Source: Nematostella vectensis
Lineage: Eukaryota; Cnidaria; Anthozoa; Actiniaria; Edwardsiidae
Reading direction: 5' to 3'
DNA length: 64,000 nt
NCBI RefSeq assembly: GCF_932526225.1
Contig: NC_064048.1
Location: forward strand, 335,340-399,339
Notes under the pieces: model-generated
What the model was told of the DNA's origin: nothing
The model's input: the letters and a program-made list of their open reading frames with translations, nothing else
Database searches by the model: none
Part shown: positions 46,160 to 59,646 of the stretch, piece after piece
Numbering within the stretch: position 1 is the stretch's first letter
Layout: each line of letters begins with the position of its first letter
Translations under genes and position numbers: made by a program

Positions 46160-47185
46160 CGAACAAAATGGGGCTCTTCTTCTCAGGCTCTTGGTCTTAC
46201 CCTGGTGGTATCAATCTACGTCTACGATCTAAAGCCTGGTCTTAGCTTGTTCTAAGGTTTCTGATGCTTTACCAGAATATATAGTGTATAGTGTCTTTTG
46301 TCTTCTTAGGAGCTTAGATTTGAGGATTTGGATATGTCTTTAACGCAATGTTAGTTTAAGAAGGCTCTCCTAGAATGTCTCAATGATTTTCTTTGAGCAA
46401 TTATTGGTCTTGGAGGAGACTAGTATTTACACGCAATGCCTTTCCAAAGAAGCCTTCCGTTTTTAAAAGAACTCATCGTGTTTTCTTACTCAACTTTGTC
46501 CCAGGGACTTGATCTTTTCCGAACTAATAATTAATGTTAATAATAATAATAATAATAATATATGCAAGAAATATAATATGTTTGTAGTAATGCCTCTTCC
46601 AAGAACTCTAGTGTCCAAGAACTGTTCCTTCAAATTAAGACTTTGTTTCTATTGAGACCAGTCTCTTGCCTGTTTGTATCCAGTTCCCTTTATTTAATCA
46701 ACAGTTCTTATTTCAGTAATAATGGAGGCCGACGTTTTCGAGGTGTTGCTTCAAGCTGCCCTTTGCTTGTCTTCGTTACATGTGCACTTCTCACCTGTCG
46801 CCGGATTGCCTGTGTTCAAATACTACAAAAAAGAGATTGAGAATAAGGAATCAATTTTGGCCTAAGACAGGGATTGACGATCAAGTGCACAAGTGCTTTT
46901 CTAGGTGTGGACGCGGGCAGAGGGGGCAGAGAGAAGGGGTGTAGTTTTGTGAAAGCATATCTATGGATTTTGAAGCGAGTACCTTCGTGTCTAATATGAA
47001 ACAAGTTGTACGTATAACAACAAGTTGTACGTATAACTCTGATATTTGGTTGTAAATCAATGATCATACCCCCAAAAATACCATTTATGAATGATATTTA
47101 ATTTCAGATAAAGAAGACCCTAACCCTCAAGCATTTTCATTTTCATTTTTAAAACCTTCGTATAAATAGGAAAAAACTCAGATGC
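46160..47185. other. GPCR upstream region and intergenic DNA
   Basis: Should contain the GPCR promoter. A short (AAT)n microsatellite lies at 46533-46562. A duplicated ACAAGTTGTACGTATAAC occurs near 47000-47038. No other gene is recognised. Confidence 0.45.
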
Positions 47186-47191
47186 TGAGAT

Positions 47192-49208
47192 GTTGCGAGC
47201 ACCATGCGACCATAGCGCCATGTATTACCATGTGACCATAGCGTCATGTATTACCATGCGACCATAGCGTCATGTATTACCATGCGACCATAGCGCCATG
47301 CATTACTATGCGACCATAGCGCAATGCATTACCATGTGACCATAGCGCCATGCATTACCATGCGACCATAGCGCCATGCATTACCATGCGACCATAGCGC
47401 CACGCATTACCATGTGACCATAGCGCCATGCATTACCATGCGACCATAGCGCCATGCATTACCATGTGACCATAGCGCTAGGCATTACTATGCGACCATA
47501 GCGTCATGCATTACCATGCGACCATACCGCCATGCATTACCATGTGACCATAGCGCCATTCATTACCATGCGACCATAGCGCCATGCATTACTATGCGAC
47601 CATAGCGCCATGCATTACTATGCGACCATAGCGCCATGCATTACTATGCGACCATAGCGCCATGCATTACTATGCGACCATAGCGCCATGCATTACCATG
47701 CGACCATAGCGCCATGCATTACCATGCTACCATAGCGCCATGCATTACCATGCTACCATAGCGCCATGCATTACCATGCTACCATAGCGCCATGCATTAC
47801 CATGCGACCACAGCGCCATGCATTACCATGCGACCATAGCGCCATGCATTACCATGCGACCATAGCGCCATGCATTACCATGTGACAATAGCGCCATGCA
47901 TTACCATGCGACCATAGCGCCATGCATTACCATGCGACCATAGCGCCATGCATTACCATGTGACCATAGCGCCATGCATTACCATGCGGCCATAGCGCCA
48001 TGCATTACCATGCTACCATAGCGCCATGCATTACTATGCGACCATAGCGCCATGCATTACTATGCGACCATAGCGCCATGCATTACTATGCGACCATAGC
48101 GCCATGCATTACCATGCGACCATAGCGCCATGCATTACTATGCGACCATAGCGCCATGCATTACCATGCATTACCATGCGACGATAGCGCCATGCATTAC
48201 CATGTGACCATAGCGCCATGCATTACCATGCTACCATAGCGCCATGCATTACCATGTGACCATAGCGCCATGCATTACCATGCTACCATAGCGCCATGCA
48301 TTACTATGCGACCATAGCGCCATGCATTACCATGCGACCATAGCGCCATGCATTACTATGCGACCATAGCGCCATGCATTACTATGCGACCATAGCGCCA
48401 TGCATTACTATGCGACCATAGCGCCATGCATTACCATGCGACCATAGCGCCATGCATTACCATGTGACCATAGCGCCATGCATTACCATGTGACCATAGC
48501 GCCATGCATTACCATGCGACCATAGCGCCATGCATTACCATGCGACGATAGCGCCATGCATTACCATTTGACCATAGCGCCATGCATTACCATGCGACCA
48601 TAGCGCCATGCATTACCATGTGACCATAGCGCCATGCATTACTATGCGACCATAGCGCCATGCATTACTATGCGACCATAGCGCCATGCATTACCATGTG
48701 ACCATAGCGCCATGCATTACCATGCGACCATAGCGCCATGCATTACCATGCGACCATAGCGCCATGCATTACCATGCGACCATAGCGCCATGCATTACTA
48801 TGCGACCATAGCGCCATGCATTACCATGCTACCATAGCGCCATGCATTACCATGCGACCATAGCGCCATGCATTACCATGTGACCATAGCGCCATGCATT
48901 ACCATGCGACCATAGCGCCATGCATTACCATGCTACCATAGCGCCATGCATTACCATGTGACCATAGCGCCATGCATTACCATGTGACCATAGCGCCATG
49001 CATTACCATGTGACCATAGCGCTAGGCATTACTATGTGACCATAGCGCCATGCATTACAATGCGACCATAGCGCCATGCATTACCATGCGACCATAGCGC
49101 CATGCATTACTATGTGACCATAGCGCCATGCATTACAATGTGACCATAGCGCCATGCATTACTATGCAGCCATAGCGCCATGCATTACCATGTGACCATA
49201 GCGCCATG
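47192..49208. repeat. 26-bp minisatellite, about 77 copies
   Basis: Unit contains ACCATAGCGCCATGCATTAC and CATGCG. Frequent variants are TGCGACC, TGTGACC, TGCTACC and CTATGCG. Edges carry GTCATGTATTAC variants. Units are contiguous without spacers. Confidence 0.95.
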
Positions 49209-50480
49209 TCTCGGCCTGCTGCACTCACCGCTGCCGTAACCTTGAAAGATACACGAGCGCATTTTCTCAAAGAGATCCGCCTTATAGAATCATTACTCTA
49301 GAAATTTCCGATTGAATACACGGCTGCGGAAATATATGAAAAGAAAACTGATAACAAAAGCACGAGCATATTCAGTGGTGTAGGGCTATCTCTACAGATG
49401 CGTGGTCGTTCATTTTAGTTTCATTTGAACTTTTATTTTTATGTGATTATTCATTATAAAAGTCATCAAAAAACCACAGCGCTTGTTTAGAGGCGAGGAA
49501 GAACATTTCTGAACTTTGATATAAAAAGTATTTTTTCTTTAGTTTCTGCACTTCATGAACAAATACGGAAGTTATCTCGCATTATGGGCGCCACAATAGA
49601 CATTTGGCGCCAGCTAGCGGGCCCAGAATGCACCGCGAACCGCCTGGCAAGGGAAGAAAGTGTGGTAGCAGATAAGCTGTTCCCCTGGAATAAGCTATCG
49701 CTTAGGAAAATGATACAATGGAGCCTGAATTTCTCGATAGTAGATCTAACGATATCCTCGGAGATAATGCTATAATTCTCGCGCCTGGGAAAAGATCTTG
49801 GAACATTATTGAGAAAGCTCTAATCTAAACACACCTCAAATTCATATCTTTCTTTTTTCAGAGACACATCGTAAACTCCATGTTCAATCTACATGGTTAA
49901 GGTTATACTGGACGGTATAAATATGAGCTTATTGAGAGGAAATCATGTATATCTTCTTTCGCCTTATTTGGCATACAATACATACCTTTTTAACGCGCTA
50001 GCTTCTAAAGATACTGCTTCACGAGTTTTTTGTGCCTCCAAGCCCACATATCATTTACTTACTTCAAAAATGTCCGATTCCATAAAAGTTAAAGCCCGGG
50101 CGTATGGATACCACAAGAGCTAGAGTCTTATTTCGCGTCGTTTGCCAAGTAAAGCCTGTCTTCGGTATACTCCATCTAACTGCCCGCTAGTGACTAGACT
50201 ATCGATTCCATCTTCGGCTGCTTCAGACGCTTAGATTGATCCTTACTTTGCCTTGTTGGTTCGATATTGATCTGAGTGATCTGAAATGCCGCCCTCGTGT
50301 TTTATAAGTCTGGCGACAGACCGAGTCATTTCTCACCTCCCTACACTATAAACATTCTCATCTCTGATGGCTACAGACTCTAAACGCTTGTTCTCACGAG
50401 GACGCGCGCCATGCAAGTGTATGTTGATATATTCCGAGAACGCCAGCACAAGACATGCAGCTACTTGATCCTAATTGTGT
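49209..50480. other. Intergenic DNA with a weak ORF
   Basis: A 63-codon frame at 49584-49775 starts MGATIDIWRQLAGPECTANR and has no recognised homolog or splice signal. The sequence TTTGGCGCCAG at 49603 is E2F-like. Nothing else is supported. Confidence 0.3.
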
Positions 50481-50483
50481 TAC

Positions 50484-50870
50484 GCTAGTGTTGATCGATT
50501 TTTACTTGTGTTGCGCTTGCGTTTGACTGATTCTCACTTGTGTTGCGCCTGCGTTTGACTGATTCTCCCTTGTGTTGCGCTTGCGTTATACTGAATCTCA
50601 CTTGTGTTGCATTTGACTGATTCGCACTTGTGTTGCGCTTGGGTTTGACCGATTCTTACTTGTGTTGGGCTTGCGTTTGACTGATTGTCACTTGTGTTGC
50701 GCTTGCGTTTGACTGATTCTTGCTTGTGTTGCGCCTGCGTTTGAATGATTCTTACATGTGTTGCGCTTTCGTTTGACCGATTCTTACATGTGTTGCGCTT
50801 GACCGATTCTGACATGTTTTTGGCTATCGTTTGATCGATTTTCACTTGTGTTGTGCTTTTGTTTTTGATA
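50484..50870. repeat. 31-32-bp degenerate minisatellite derived from a MITE interior
   Basis: About 12 copies of a unit with TGTGTTGCGCTTGCGTTTGA and CTGATTCTCACT. The same sequence occurs once inside the MITE at 8774-8936 (about 8880-8915). Copies diverge and vary in length. Confidence 0.8.
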
Positions 50871-51519
50871 GAACCAACATTTTTCTCGTTTTTGTCATAC
50901 TTACATTTTGTTACTACTCCTCCTTCTAATATGAAATTGATCTGAAAGTTTTTCAATACCTAGTGTTTTATAAGCCTGGCGTTGTATTTACGTTATTTCG
51001 AACACGTCCAGAATATGAAACTTTCAGAGATACATGTAATCGTGGCGCTAAGTCCTTCTGTGATTATCGATCTCTACTTATGTGTTCTTCATGCCACTTG
51101 TCAAAGTTTCCTTCCTCTTGAGGGCATTTTAGCGGATTTGAAATCCTTAAAAACCCTTTTCCATTTCGACTTTTATTTTTTACTCTCATTTGAATTGTAT
51201 TAGGGTTTTTAGTGTGCCGGATTTTAAGTGCTTCCTGCTCATGTTAAACCAAATGATTACATTATTCAGAATGTGACATATGCTTTTATTGCTTTTAAAC
51301 TGGCTAGACCTTTACTGAACTCCTATTCTTCGGTATGACAGCAAAATAAGAATGAAAAAAAAAATGAATTTAAACTGCTGTCATCTCGGCTTTTTGTTTT
51401 GTTTTCCTCCGCCCCTTGTCTAATTTTTCATGTAAAATCCACCCTCGTGAGTTGTAATCTTCTTCTAAGGCTAATAGCTCATCATGGACACTAATCAATA
51501 GTCTGAGCACGTGAGGCAT

Positions 51520-53083
51520 TCTGGGGGATGGTGGAATATTCCTACCAAGTGTGTAATGTGGTGCACATGGGGGATGGTGGAATATTCCTACCAAGTGTGT
51601 AATGTGGTGCACATGGGGGATGGTGGAATATTCCTACCAAGTGTGTAATGTGGGGCACATGGAGGATGGTGGAATATTCCTACCAAGTGTGTAATGTGGT
51701 ACACATGGAGGATGGTGGAATATTCCTACAATTGTGTAATGTGGTGCACATGGAGGATGGTGGAATATTCCTACCAAGTGTGTAATGTGGTGCACATGGG
51801 GGATGGTGGATATTCTTACCAAGTGTGTAATGTGGTGCACATGGAGGATGGTGGAATATTCCTACAAAGTGTGTAATGTGGTTCATATGGAGGATGGTGG
51901 AATATCCCTACCAAGTGTGTAATGTGGTGCACATGGGAGATGGTGGAATAATCTTACCAAGTGTGTAATGGGTGCACATGGGGTATGGTGGAATAATCTT
52001 ACCAAGTGTGTAATGGGTGCACATGGGGGATGGGGGAATATTCCTACCAAGTGTGTAATGTGGTTCATATGGAGGATGGTGGAATATTCCTACCAAGTGT
52101 GTAATGTGGTTCATATGGAGGATGGTGGAATATTCCTACCAAGTGTGTAATGTGGTGCACATGGGGGATGGTGGAATATTCCTACCAAGTGTGTAATGTG
52201 GTGCACTTGGGGGATGGTGGAATATTCCTACCAAGTGTGTAATGTGGGGCACATGGAGGATGGTGGAATATTCCTACCAAGTGTGTAATGTGGTGCACAT
52301 GGGGGATGGTGGAATATTCTTACCAAGTGTTTAATGTGGTGCACATGGAGGATGGTGGAATATTCCTACCAAGTGTGTAATGTGGTTCATATGGAGGATG
52401 GTGGAATATTCCTACCAAGTGTGTAATGTGGTTCATATGGAGGATGGTGGAATATTCTTACCAAGTGTGTAATGTGGTGCACATGGGGGATGGTGGAATA
52501 TTCCTACCAAGTGTGTAATGTGGGGCACATGGAGGATGGTGGAATATTCCTACCAAGTGTGTAATGTGGTGCACATGGAGGATGGTGGAATATTCCTACC
52601 AAGTGTGTAATGTGGTTCATATGGAGGGTGGTGGAATATCCCTACCAAGTGTGTAATGTGGTGCACATGGGGGATGGTGGAATATTCTTACCAAGTATGT
52701 AATGTGGTGCACATGGGGGATGGTGGAATATTCCTACCAAGTGTGTAATGTGGTGCACATGGAGGATGGTGGAATATCCCTACCAAGTGTGTAATGTGGT
52801 TCATATGGGGGATGGTGGAATATTCCTACCAAGTGTGTAATGTGGTGCACATGGGGGATGGTGGAATATTCCTACCAAGTGTGTAATGGGTGCACATGGA
52901 GAATGGTGGAATATTCCTACCAAGTATGTAATGTGGTGCACTTGGGGGATGGTGGAATATTCCTACCAAGTGTGTAATGTGGTTCATATGGGGGATGGTG
53001 GAATATTCCTACCAAGTGTGTAATGTGGTTCATATGGAGGATGATGGAATATTCCTACCAAGTGTGTAATGTGGTGCACGTGT
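51520..53083. repeat. 46-bp minisatellite, about 34 copies
   Basis: Unit contains GGTGGAATATTCCTACCAAG and TGTGTAATGTGG, followed by a CACATGGNGGAT block. Variants include TTCATATGG for GCACATGG. A 46-bp unit rotates the reading frame, so the open frames on the minus strand are artefacts. Each unit holds the palindrome GGAATATTCC. Confidence 0.95.
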
Positions 53084-53089
53084 CGTGAT

Positions 53090-55500
53090 CGCTGGAATAT
53101 CTCGAAAGAATTTGATTTTAATTCCCTGATTAGTTTATAATACTTTGAACGCTTTCTGTATCCAAAACTCACTGTTACTTTATCCTAAAAAGCAAGCGGA
53201 TTGAAACACAGGAACCGAAACTTATTTTTTACACTTTTTTGGTATTTTCAGGTGTATTAGTGAAAATTGTGCTTCTATTTTGTTGGTAGCTGATTTTATA
53301 CCTTACTTGTCTCATTACTATATTGCCTTTGGCTTGTCCTGGAAAATATGCTCTACATAAACGATCCATAAAAGTGCGTTTCCTGCTGCTGCTATTTTCC
53401 ACCCTCTACTTTTCACAAAACATGCGAAATGTGTCGCAATATGTCTGCTAAGCTTAATAACTCCCTTGCTTCCTCCCAGCTACATGCTAGAATTACTCAA
53501 ATAGCTTCTCGGATGATCCGACGTCTGAAATGATTATCGAGTGTAACATGAACCAAACACATGTCATGAAAACCCGCGCATAATGTTTTATCGGTTTCAA
53601 GTATAATATAATGGACAAGCTTGCAGATTCCTACTTAGATTACACGGCGTCTTACCAGAAATAATATTTGACACTGTGTCATCACAAATCCTCAGAACCA
53701 GCCGTTTGAAATTCAATGACCCGTATTTCAACATTATTCACTACTTTATTGCAAATGGCTAAGAAGTGTTTGGACCGGATTGCACTAGTGCCGCGTTTGT
53801 TTAGGAAGTAGGCCCTTGATCGCGTGAATACATCCCGGCTTTACCATATTCGCGATTACGTGACCTACTAGCTTTATGTACTGCCTCTACAAGGAACTGA
53901 CCAAATTTAGCTTTTTAAAGAGCTCTCTTCAGCCACACATTGTTGATGTTTACATTGAAACATTGGAAAGACAATTGACGGAAGAAATCTCGAAATAATG
54001 TAGAAAAAATAAAGTAGAAAAGAACTCGCAATACCTTTTTCGCATCAGCCGATCGAAATGGATGCTTTCTCGCACTTGGTTTTGCAGGGATGACAGAATG
54101 GCGGCTGTAAATTTCTCTGAACTAGCCAACTAGTATTAGGATATGAGCTAACATTCAAAAGTAAGGTAAAAGCTAAGGGTTAGAGTCTGTCATCGATATG
54201 TCAAAAAGGTTTGTAATTAAGTATTATGAATTCATGCTCCATTGAATGCAATTCGACACCCTAGAATTAAACGAATGCGCTATATCGCAAAACCGATCTG
54301 CACACGTTCAGATGGAGCCACATAGCTTTAGAAAATTCGAAACAAAATCAATTGCTTCTGCAGGCTTGCTTATGTTGGAGCATAATTAAAAGGCGCTCAT
54401 GTAATTTTTCAAACCTCCCTAAATAATATGTTATCTTACCCTTTTTTTATTAAATGTTTAGATTTGTTCAAGTTTGAGCTAAATGGCAAAAAGTACCATT
54501 CGTCCTTCTTGCTAAAAAAAAAAAAAGAACACGCTATATCGAGAAAAAAAAACACACAATATGTTTCTCCCTATACTGAGGCCCACGGAACCCTGTTAGA
54601 CCTATCAAAACAAGATGCGTTGTTTTGCTCGCTGTTAACGAAATAAGAACTAAGAACATCAGTAATAAGTCTGTGTTATTTGATAAGATATTATAGTTAC
54701 ACCAAAAGAACAAAACCGAAAACATGCACAAATTTGATATGATTGGGACAAACCCGATTCAATTGAAAAAAAACACTATACATTGACTATTACATTTGTG
54801 TTATACTATTAAATCAAAAATGGATTGTTAAAATGTTGTTGCCTCTTCTATTGAAAATTCTCTATAAGGTTTCGTTTATTTCAGTTTTGACTGAGAACGC
54901 GAGAACCTAGAGAGAACAGGCACAGAGAAAGCTTTATAAAGCTAATGGTCATTGTTGTGGATTAATCCACCAATTATGTACTTGGTAGGCATTAAATTGA
55001 AGATAAAGCAACAATATAAATGGTCTTTATTGGAAAGGGTGAAATAACATATTTTATCATGATAATACAATCAACAGAGCGGCGGCTCCTATTATGGTTT
55101 CGCAGGTTCAATAGAAACAACCCTTTAAATAAAATCAGGTTGGCCGAGGGCTTCTTTAAACAAAACGGCGTTTGCTTGTTCTACAGATAAATGCTAGGGT
55201 TTTGAGTATGCTTTTCATGCATTGAAAAACCCTTTGAAATATCCTGCATCCTCAACTGCATCATTCATTTGCAGCATATCACTATCACTGTACCATTTTA
55301 TATGTATATTATCTTTTAAAATACACCAATAATCAATAATCTAGTATATATTATGTCTTATGCTACAGGGTGTACAGATTGGCTTCCTTTTGTTATCTCG
55401 TGAGTGCCTTTGGCGACCTCGATTTGTTTTCGTTAACAGGCCTTATTCAGCCTGTACATAGCACCGCGCTGCACAACGCTTTGGTATTTGCGTCAGTAAA
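53090..55500. other. Intergenic DNA, nothing recognised
   Basis: No repeat array or convincing gene. A YY1-like AGAATGGCGGC occurs near 54097. Confidence 0.4.
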
Positions 55501-55506
55501 TCCAAG

Positions 55507-55620
55507 ATGAGGACAAGTACCATTTCGTTCTGTCCTAGCTTTTTGCTTTTCCTGTTTTCTATGTTTGGAGCCATCGGCAAAAAAGCTAGATATCAAGCGA
55601 CATTAAAAAAAAACATGTAG
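55507..55620 (+). CDS. Possible tiny secreted peptide ORF (37 aa)
   Basis: ATG at 55507 (context AAGATGA) opens a 37-codon frame. It has a signal-peptide-like start (MRTSTISF, then a hydrophobic stretch to FSMFGAIG) and a basic tail KKARYQATLKKNM. No homolog or splice donor is recognised, and a hydrophobic run can arise from T-rich DNA by chance. Confidence 0.2.
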   Translation: MRTSTISFCPSFLLFLFSMFGAIGKKARYQATLKKNM

Positions 55621-56190
55621 CTGTAAGCATAACAATTAAGACCCATGCACCATTGAGGTGCGTTCGATTATCCGGGTACACATGATTTTTAGGACGGAAA
55701 ACCTAATGTAGTAGTACGCCAAGAATTTATCAACTGCATTCAACTTTGACAGGATCTCATCACTAGGTGCGTACAGCTTTTTGACAAAGGTACTCTGAGT
55801 AAGGCACCATAGCATAATTATACGCTACTTGTGATTGGCTCATAGGCCATCATGAGGCATACTCACCTGCGCTGCAGATGCAACTGAAAACGCGTCAGTA
55901 GAGATACAGACTGCTCTAAGCAGTTTACAAACATGAGTGCGAGACTAATGGGTAAGCACTGTCACTAAAGATAGTACCACCAGCCAACATCCCCGCCAGG
56001 GGTTCATTTATCTCCCCTACACAGGAAGATGTGTGTGTGGTTGCGGAGGCGGGACCTTAACATTACGATGCGCGCTGCCGTGGCCACATTGTCAATTCTG
56101 TAATAAAGTTAGGCAAAAAGGAAAAGGAGCTATCTTATTGGTATATACGTCACTATCCAATCAGCGAGGCAAAAAAGTGCTTGAGTGCGC
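55621..56190. other. Intergenic DNA with dispersed repeat piece
   Basis: A block with TAAGCACTGTCACTAAAGAT near 55951 recurs as TAAGCATTGTCACTAAAGAT near 58163. No gene recognised. Confidence 0.4.
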
Positions 56191-56193
56191 AAC

Positions 56194-56625
56194 ATAATGG
56201 ACCCCCCTAGTGGTAGGTGCACATTAGAATACGATGGACCCCCCCTCGTGGTAAGTGCACATTAGAATACGATGGACCCCCCCTAGTGGTAAGTGCACAT
56301 TAGAATACGATGGACCCCCCCTAGGGGTAAGTGCACATTAGATTAAGATGGACCCCCCTAGTGGTAAGTGCACATTAGATTACGATGGACCCCCCCCCCC
56401 TAGTGGTAAGTGCACATTAGATTACGATGGACCCCCCCTAGTGGTAAGTGCACATTAGATTACGATGGACCCCCCCTAGTGGTAAGTGCACATTAGATTA
56501 CGATGGACCCCCCCTAGTGGTAAGTGCACATTAGATTACGATGGACCCCCCCTAGTGGTAAGTGCACAACATAATACGATGGACCCCCCCCCTAGTGGTA
56601 AGTGCACATTAGATTACGATGGAAC
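56194..56625. repeat. 38-bp minisatellite with variable C-run, about 12 copies
   Basis: Unit contains CTAGTGGTAAGTGCACATTA and GATTACGATGGA followed by a C-run. The C-run varies from 6 to 12 between copies, so unit length varies. Confidence 0.9.
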
Positions 56626-56639
56626 CCCCTGTTCGACAC

Positions 56640-58440
56640 AGTACATGTCATGCTACCTGTAGCAGGTTCTTTTAAGCTCTTTTGGGGATGCATTTCTCTA
56701 CAACAAAACAACACGTACCCGGACCGCTTGCCTTCTCCCGAGTCGATACGCCGAAGAACCTTCAACCATCAAAAACGTAGCTCAATATATGGCGCAAACC
56801 TAGCCCAATATAAAGCTCAAGCGCTTCCGCTTATTAAGTCATCTCAGACTTCAACAATTTTTGCCATTTTAAAAACTTGCCGTAGGCTTTCGAGGACGGA
56901 TATTACATGCACTGTACACTGTAAAGAATTTCAGTTTATTCTCTCACTGTCCTCTCTATGTGTTGTCTACTGCTAAGAATTCACATTGCATAGTAATTAC
57001 AGGAGCCAATAAAGCCCTGTCTAATCACGTTGATGAAATCACACTTTCCTGATGAAATCAGATGACTTGTACTATACCCCGGGCGTTTGTTTAAAGCTCA
57101 CATCCGAGTAAATCAATTTTCTTGATTTCCTCACTCTTTAGAGGCGGTCATTAGCGAAGTGTAGAACTTCCTCCGTTTGAGCCAATGGCTGGCCTATGCT
57201 ACCTTTTGATTGATGATGTTTGAGCTCGTTTTGTTCGCACACTTTTGCAATTGTGATTTAAAAGTAAAACGTTAAACATTTCCTCGGCTACGCTCGTGTT
57301 TTGAACGCTTCCGAAAAAAATAATTCTCTTTTTCCTTTCGAAAAAGAAAGCGTGTATGTCATAGCGTAAAACACCAACCTTATCTTAAAGAAGGCAAGAT
57401 TCGCCAATTCACTACTCAAAGGCTGCTTCAGTCTGGCAATGTGTTTGATTGTGGCAAAACCAAGTCAAGGAGAAAAAAAATAGCAACGAGCGATAAAATC
57501 TAAGCTCCAGAGTTGTTAAAAAGAACCGTCTAAAAAAATTTGTTTTTTATTTCGACATCAAAAAGGGCCAAGCGGATGCACGGCGTTGCTTAGATCATCG
57601 CTAATGGACAGCATACACAACCTGTTCCCCACCAACCCTCCCCCCCCCCCGTGCTGTGGGAACTGAGACTAGTTGTCTGAGTTGGGTCTCTACCAGTTTC
57701 TATTTCTTGAGCGGTATTGCTCACAAGTACTGCACGGGTGACGCCTACGAGTGTGTTTATATTGAGAGCGATATCGGGTCTTCCCTAGACTATTGTCAAA
57801 AATAGCACCGAAAAGACGGCATTGGGAGAATTTGGTTAGATTAAGGCAGATATACGTACAGTACATGTAATATTTTTTTTTCAGAACAAACCTCTGCGTT
57901 AGTTGAATACGCGCAATATGCACATGAGCTTTCATCCTCAAAGAATCAGTGCTTTCTTTCCTGGGCACCAACCTTGCACCAACAATAGCGAGCGCGCACT
58001 ACATCAAGCACACGAACATGATTTAAAGACAAGAACCAGCTCACGAACACGCATCAGACATATGTAGCAAGACACATAGGAAAGAAGTATCTATAAGTCT
58101 CCTACGATTTGCGACAAGTGGATCATCGTCACTTTAGATACAGCTGGTTACTTGGTGTGAAGTAAGCATTGTCACTAAAGATGGTTCTCTGGTATTACGG
58201 GCCAGCTTCCCTAAGCATTTCTCCCCGGGCAATCTCACCCAACCACTAGATAGTCTACTTACTGTTCATCTAATTGTTTCGATTCCTGATTTCATCTGCG
58301 CACTTGCAAGGCCAAGTTATGCGAAAAGCTTCATGGTTCTCGCCTTTATCTCATGGTTCTCTCATGGTCTCATGGTTATCTCATGGTGGTCCCTTACAGT
58401 CTATTAACGTCATTGCAATTACAAAAGTACTAAACTCTTC
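56640..58440. other. Intergenic DNA, no supported gene
   Basis: Open frames at 56602-56976 (starting inside the minisatellite) and 57971-57690 lack any support. C11 tract at 57640-57650. Confidence 0.4.
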
Positions 58441-58458
58441 CTTTTGCTTGGCTTAGCA

Positions 58459-58629
58459 ATCAAGCGCCTAAGCCGATTAGATACTCCAAGGCTTAACATA
58501 TTTTGCGGTGAACCCGCAGAGCACTTCTACGTAATAGTTCCTGGGCGATCAAGCAGAAGGGAAGCTAGTTCTGTCGCACTTAGAAAAGAAAAGAAGAAAT
58601 ATTTCAAGAAACCTATTCAAGGCTGTTAA
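58459..58629 (+). CDS. Candidate terminal coding exon
   Basis: A pyrimidine-rich acceptor (CTCTTCCTTTTGCTTGGCTTAG, ending at 58456) precedes a 57-codon frame beginning IKRLSRLDTPRLNIFCGEP and ending YFKKPIQGC and TAA. The product is basic and hydrophilic with two Cys. No upstream exon was found and no family recognised. Confidence 0.25.
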   Translation: MKRLSRLDTPRLNIFCGEPAEHFYVIVPGRSSRREASSVALRKEKKKYFKKPIQGC

Positions 58630-59006
58630 ATTGATTATCCTAGCGACTTCTTTTCCTTAGTCAGGGCGGGTAGATTGAGAGCGCAGAAGCCCAACGAAAC
58701 GCAAGTTTGGATAATTCTCCCGCTATGAGAAATCTTGCGCACGCGCACTGCATTTTGATAATTTTTCCTGTTTTAACACTAAATTTTGAGATACTGAAAT
58801 CTTGTATTTTTCATATATAAACATTGTGCTATTTATGAACCCTGGGACGAAAGCTCCAATTACATTTTAATGACCTTAACACAATTTAAAAGTCGCATTT
58901 ATTATTTTGTTTTTGTTATTACTAAAGGAATTCTCCGCCTTATTGATGTGAAGTGAGCATATTTGACACTTTTTTTTGTCACGTCTCCTTTAGCATATCG
59001 ACGGTG

Positions 59007-59183
59007 ATGAAACGATGGAATGAATGGGGTCAAACCCAGCCGCGCGTTTTGGCGCCAGCAGTAAATAACGTCAATGGCCAAACTACCTCCGGACCGCCTT
59101 CCCTAAATGGCAACGATTTGTCATTTCCATGTCATTGGTCTTTTTTTGCAAAATTATGGCAAATCATCAATGACGTTGTTTGA
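59007..59183 (+). CDS. Candidate 58-aa ORF or exon
   Basis: Preceded by an acceptor-like TTTTTTTTGTCACGTCTCCT plus TTAG. The frame reads MKRWNEWGQTQPRVLAPAV, then a segment rich in Asn, Gly and Pro. No homolog recognised. TTTGGCGCC at 59048 is E2F-like, but it lies inside the frame. Confidence 0.22.
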   Translation: MKRWNEWGQTQPRVLAPAVNNVNGQTTSGPPSLNGNDLSFPCHWSFFAKLWQIINDVV

Positions 59184-59342
59184 ATTTTTTCAGACCTATT
59201 ATACTTGGAACTTTATTCATCATACACAGTTCATCATTTGAAATAGATGTGCATAGAGATTTTACCGCCCTATAAACTATAAAGAATATCTAACCTAACA
59301 GACACGTTAAACAAGACTCTGCAACATTCGGTGCGTACTATA

Positions 59343-59385
59343 TGTATTATTATTATGTAGTATTATTATTTATTATTATTACAGT
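59343..59385. repeat. Short (TTA)n microsatellite
   Basis: Interrupted TTA/ATT units over about 40 bp. Confidence 0.8.
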
Positions 59386-59629
59386 TTATTATCAGAATAA
59401 CAGGAACAAATTGAAATAGACTTCTAAACAGTGGTGGAGCATGCAAATCCACAAAACGATATATATAAATACAGTTTTTTTTTACGTTGGACATTATCCC
59501 AAAATCGCTACGAAGGAAAGATCTGTCCCTGTGTTGGACTCTGAAATAATGATGAACTTGACTGGGTCATCAACTTCGCAGTATTAATTTTCCAGGGGGG
59601 GAGGCTCCGAAAATTTTGGAGTTCTGAAA

Positions 59630-59646
59630 GGGGGGGGGGGGGGGGG
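59630..59646 (+). repeat. Poly-G tract (17 G)
   Basis: Uninterrupted G17, with G7 about 40 bp upstream. Confidence 0.9.

Noticed and set aside
56602-56976. 124-codon open frame
   Set aside because: It starts inside the last minisatellite unit, has no recognisable protein features and no splice or polyadenylation context.
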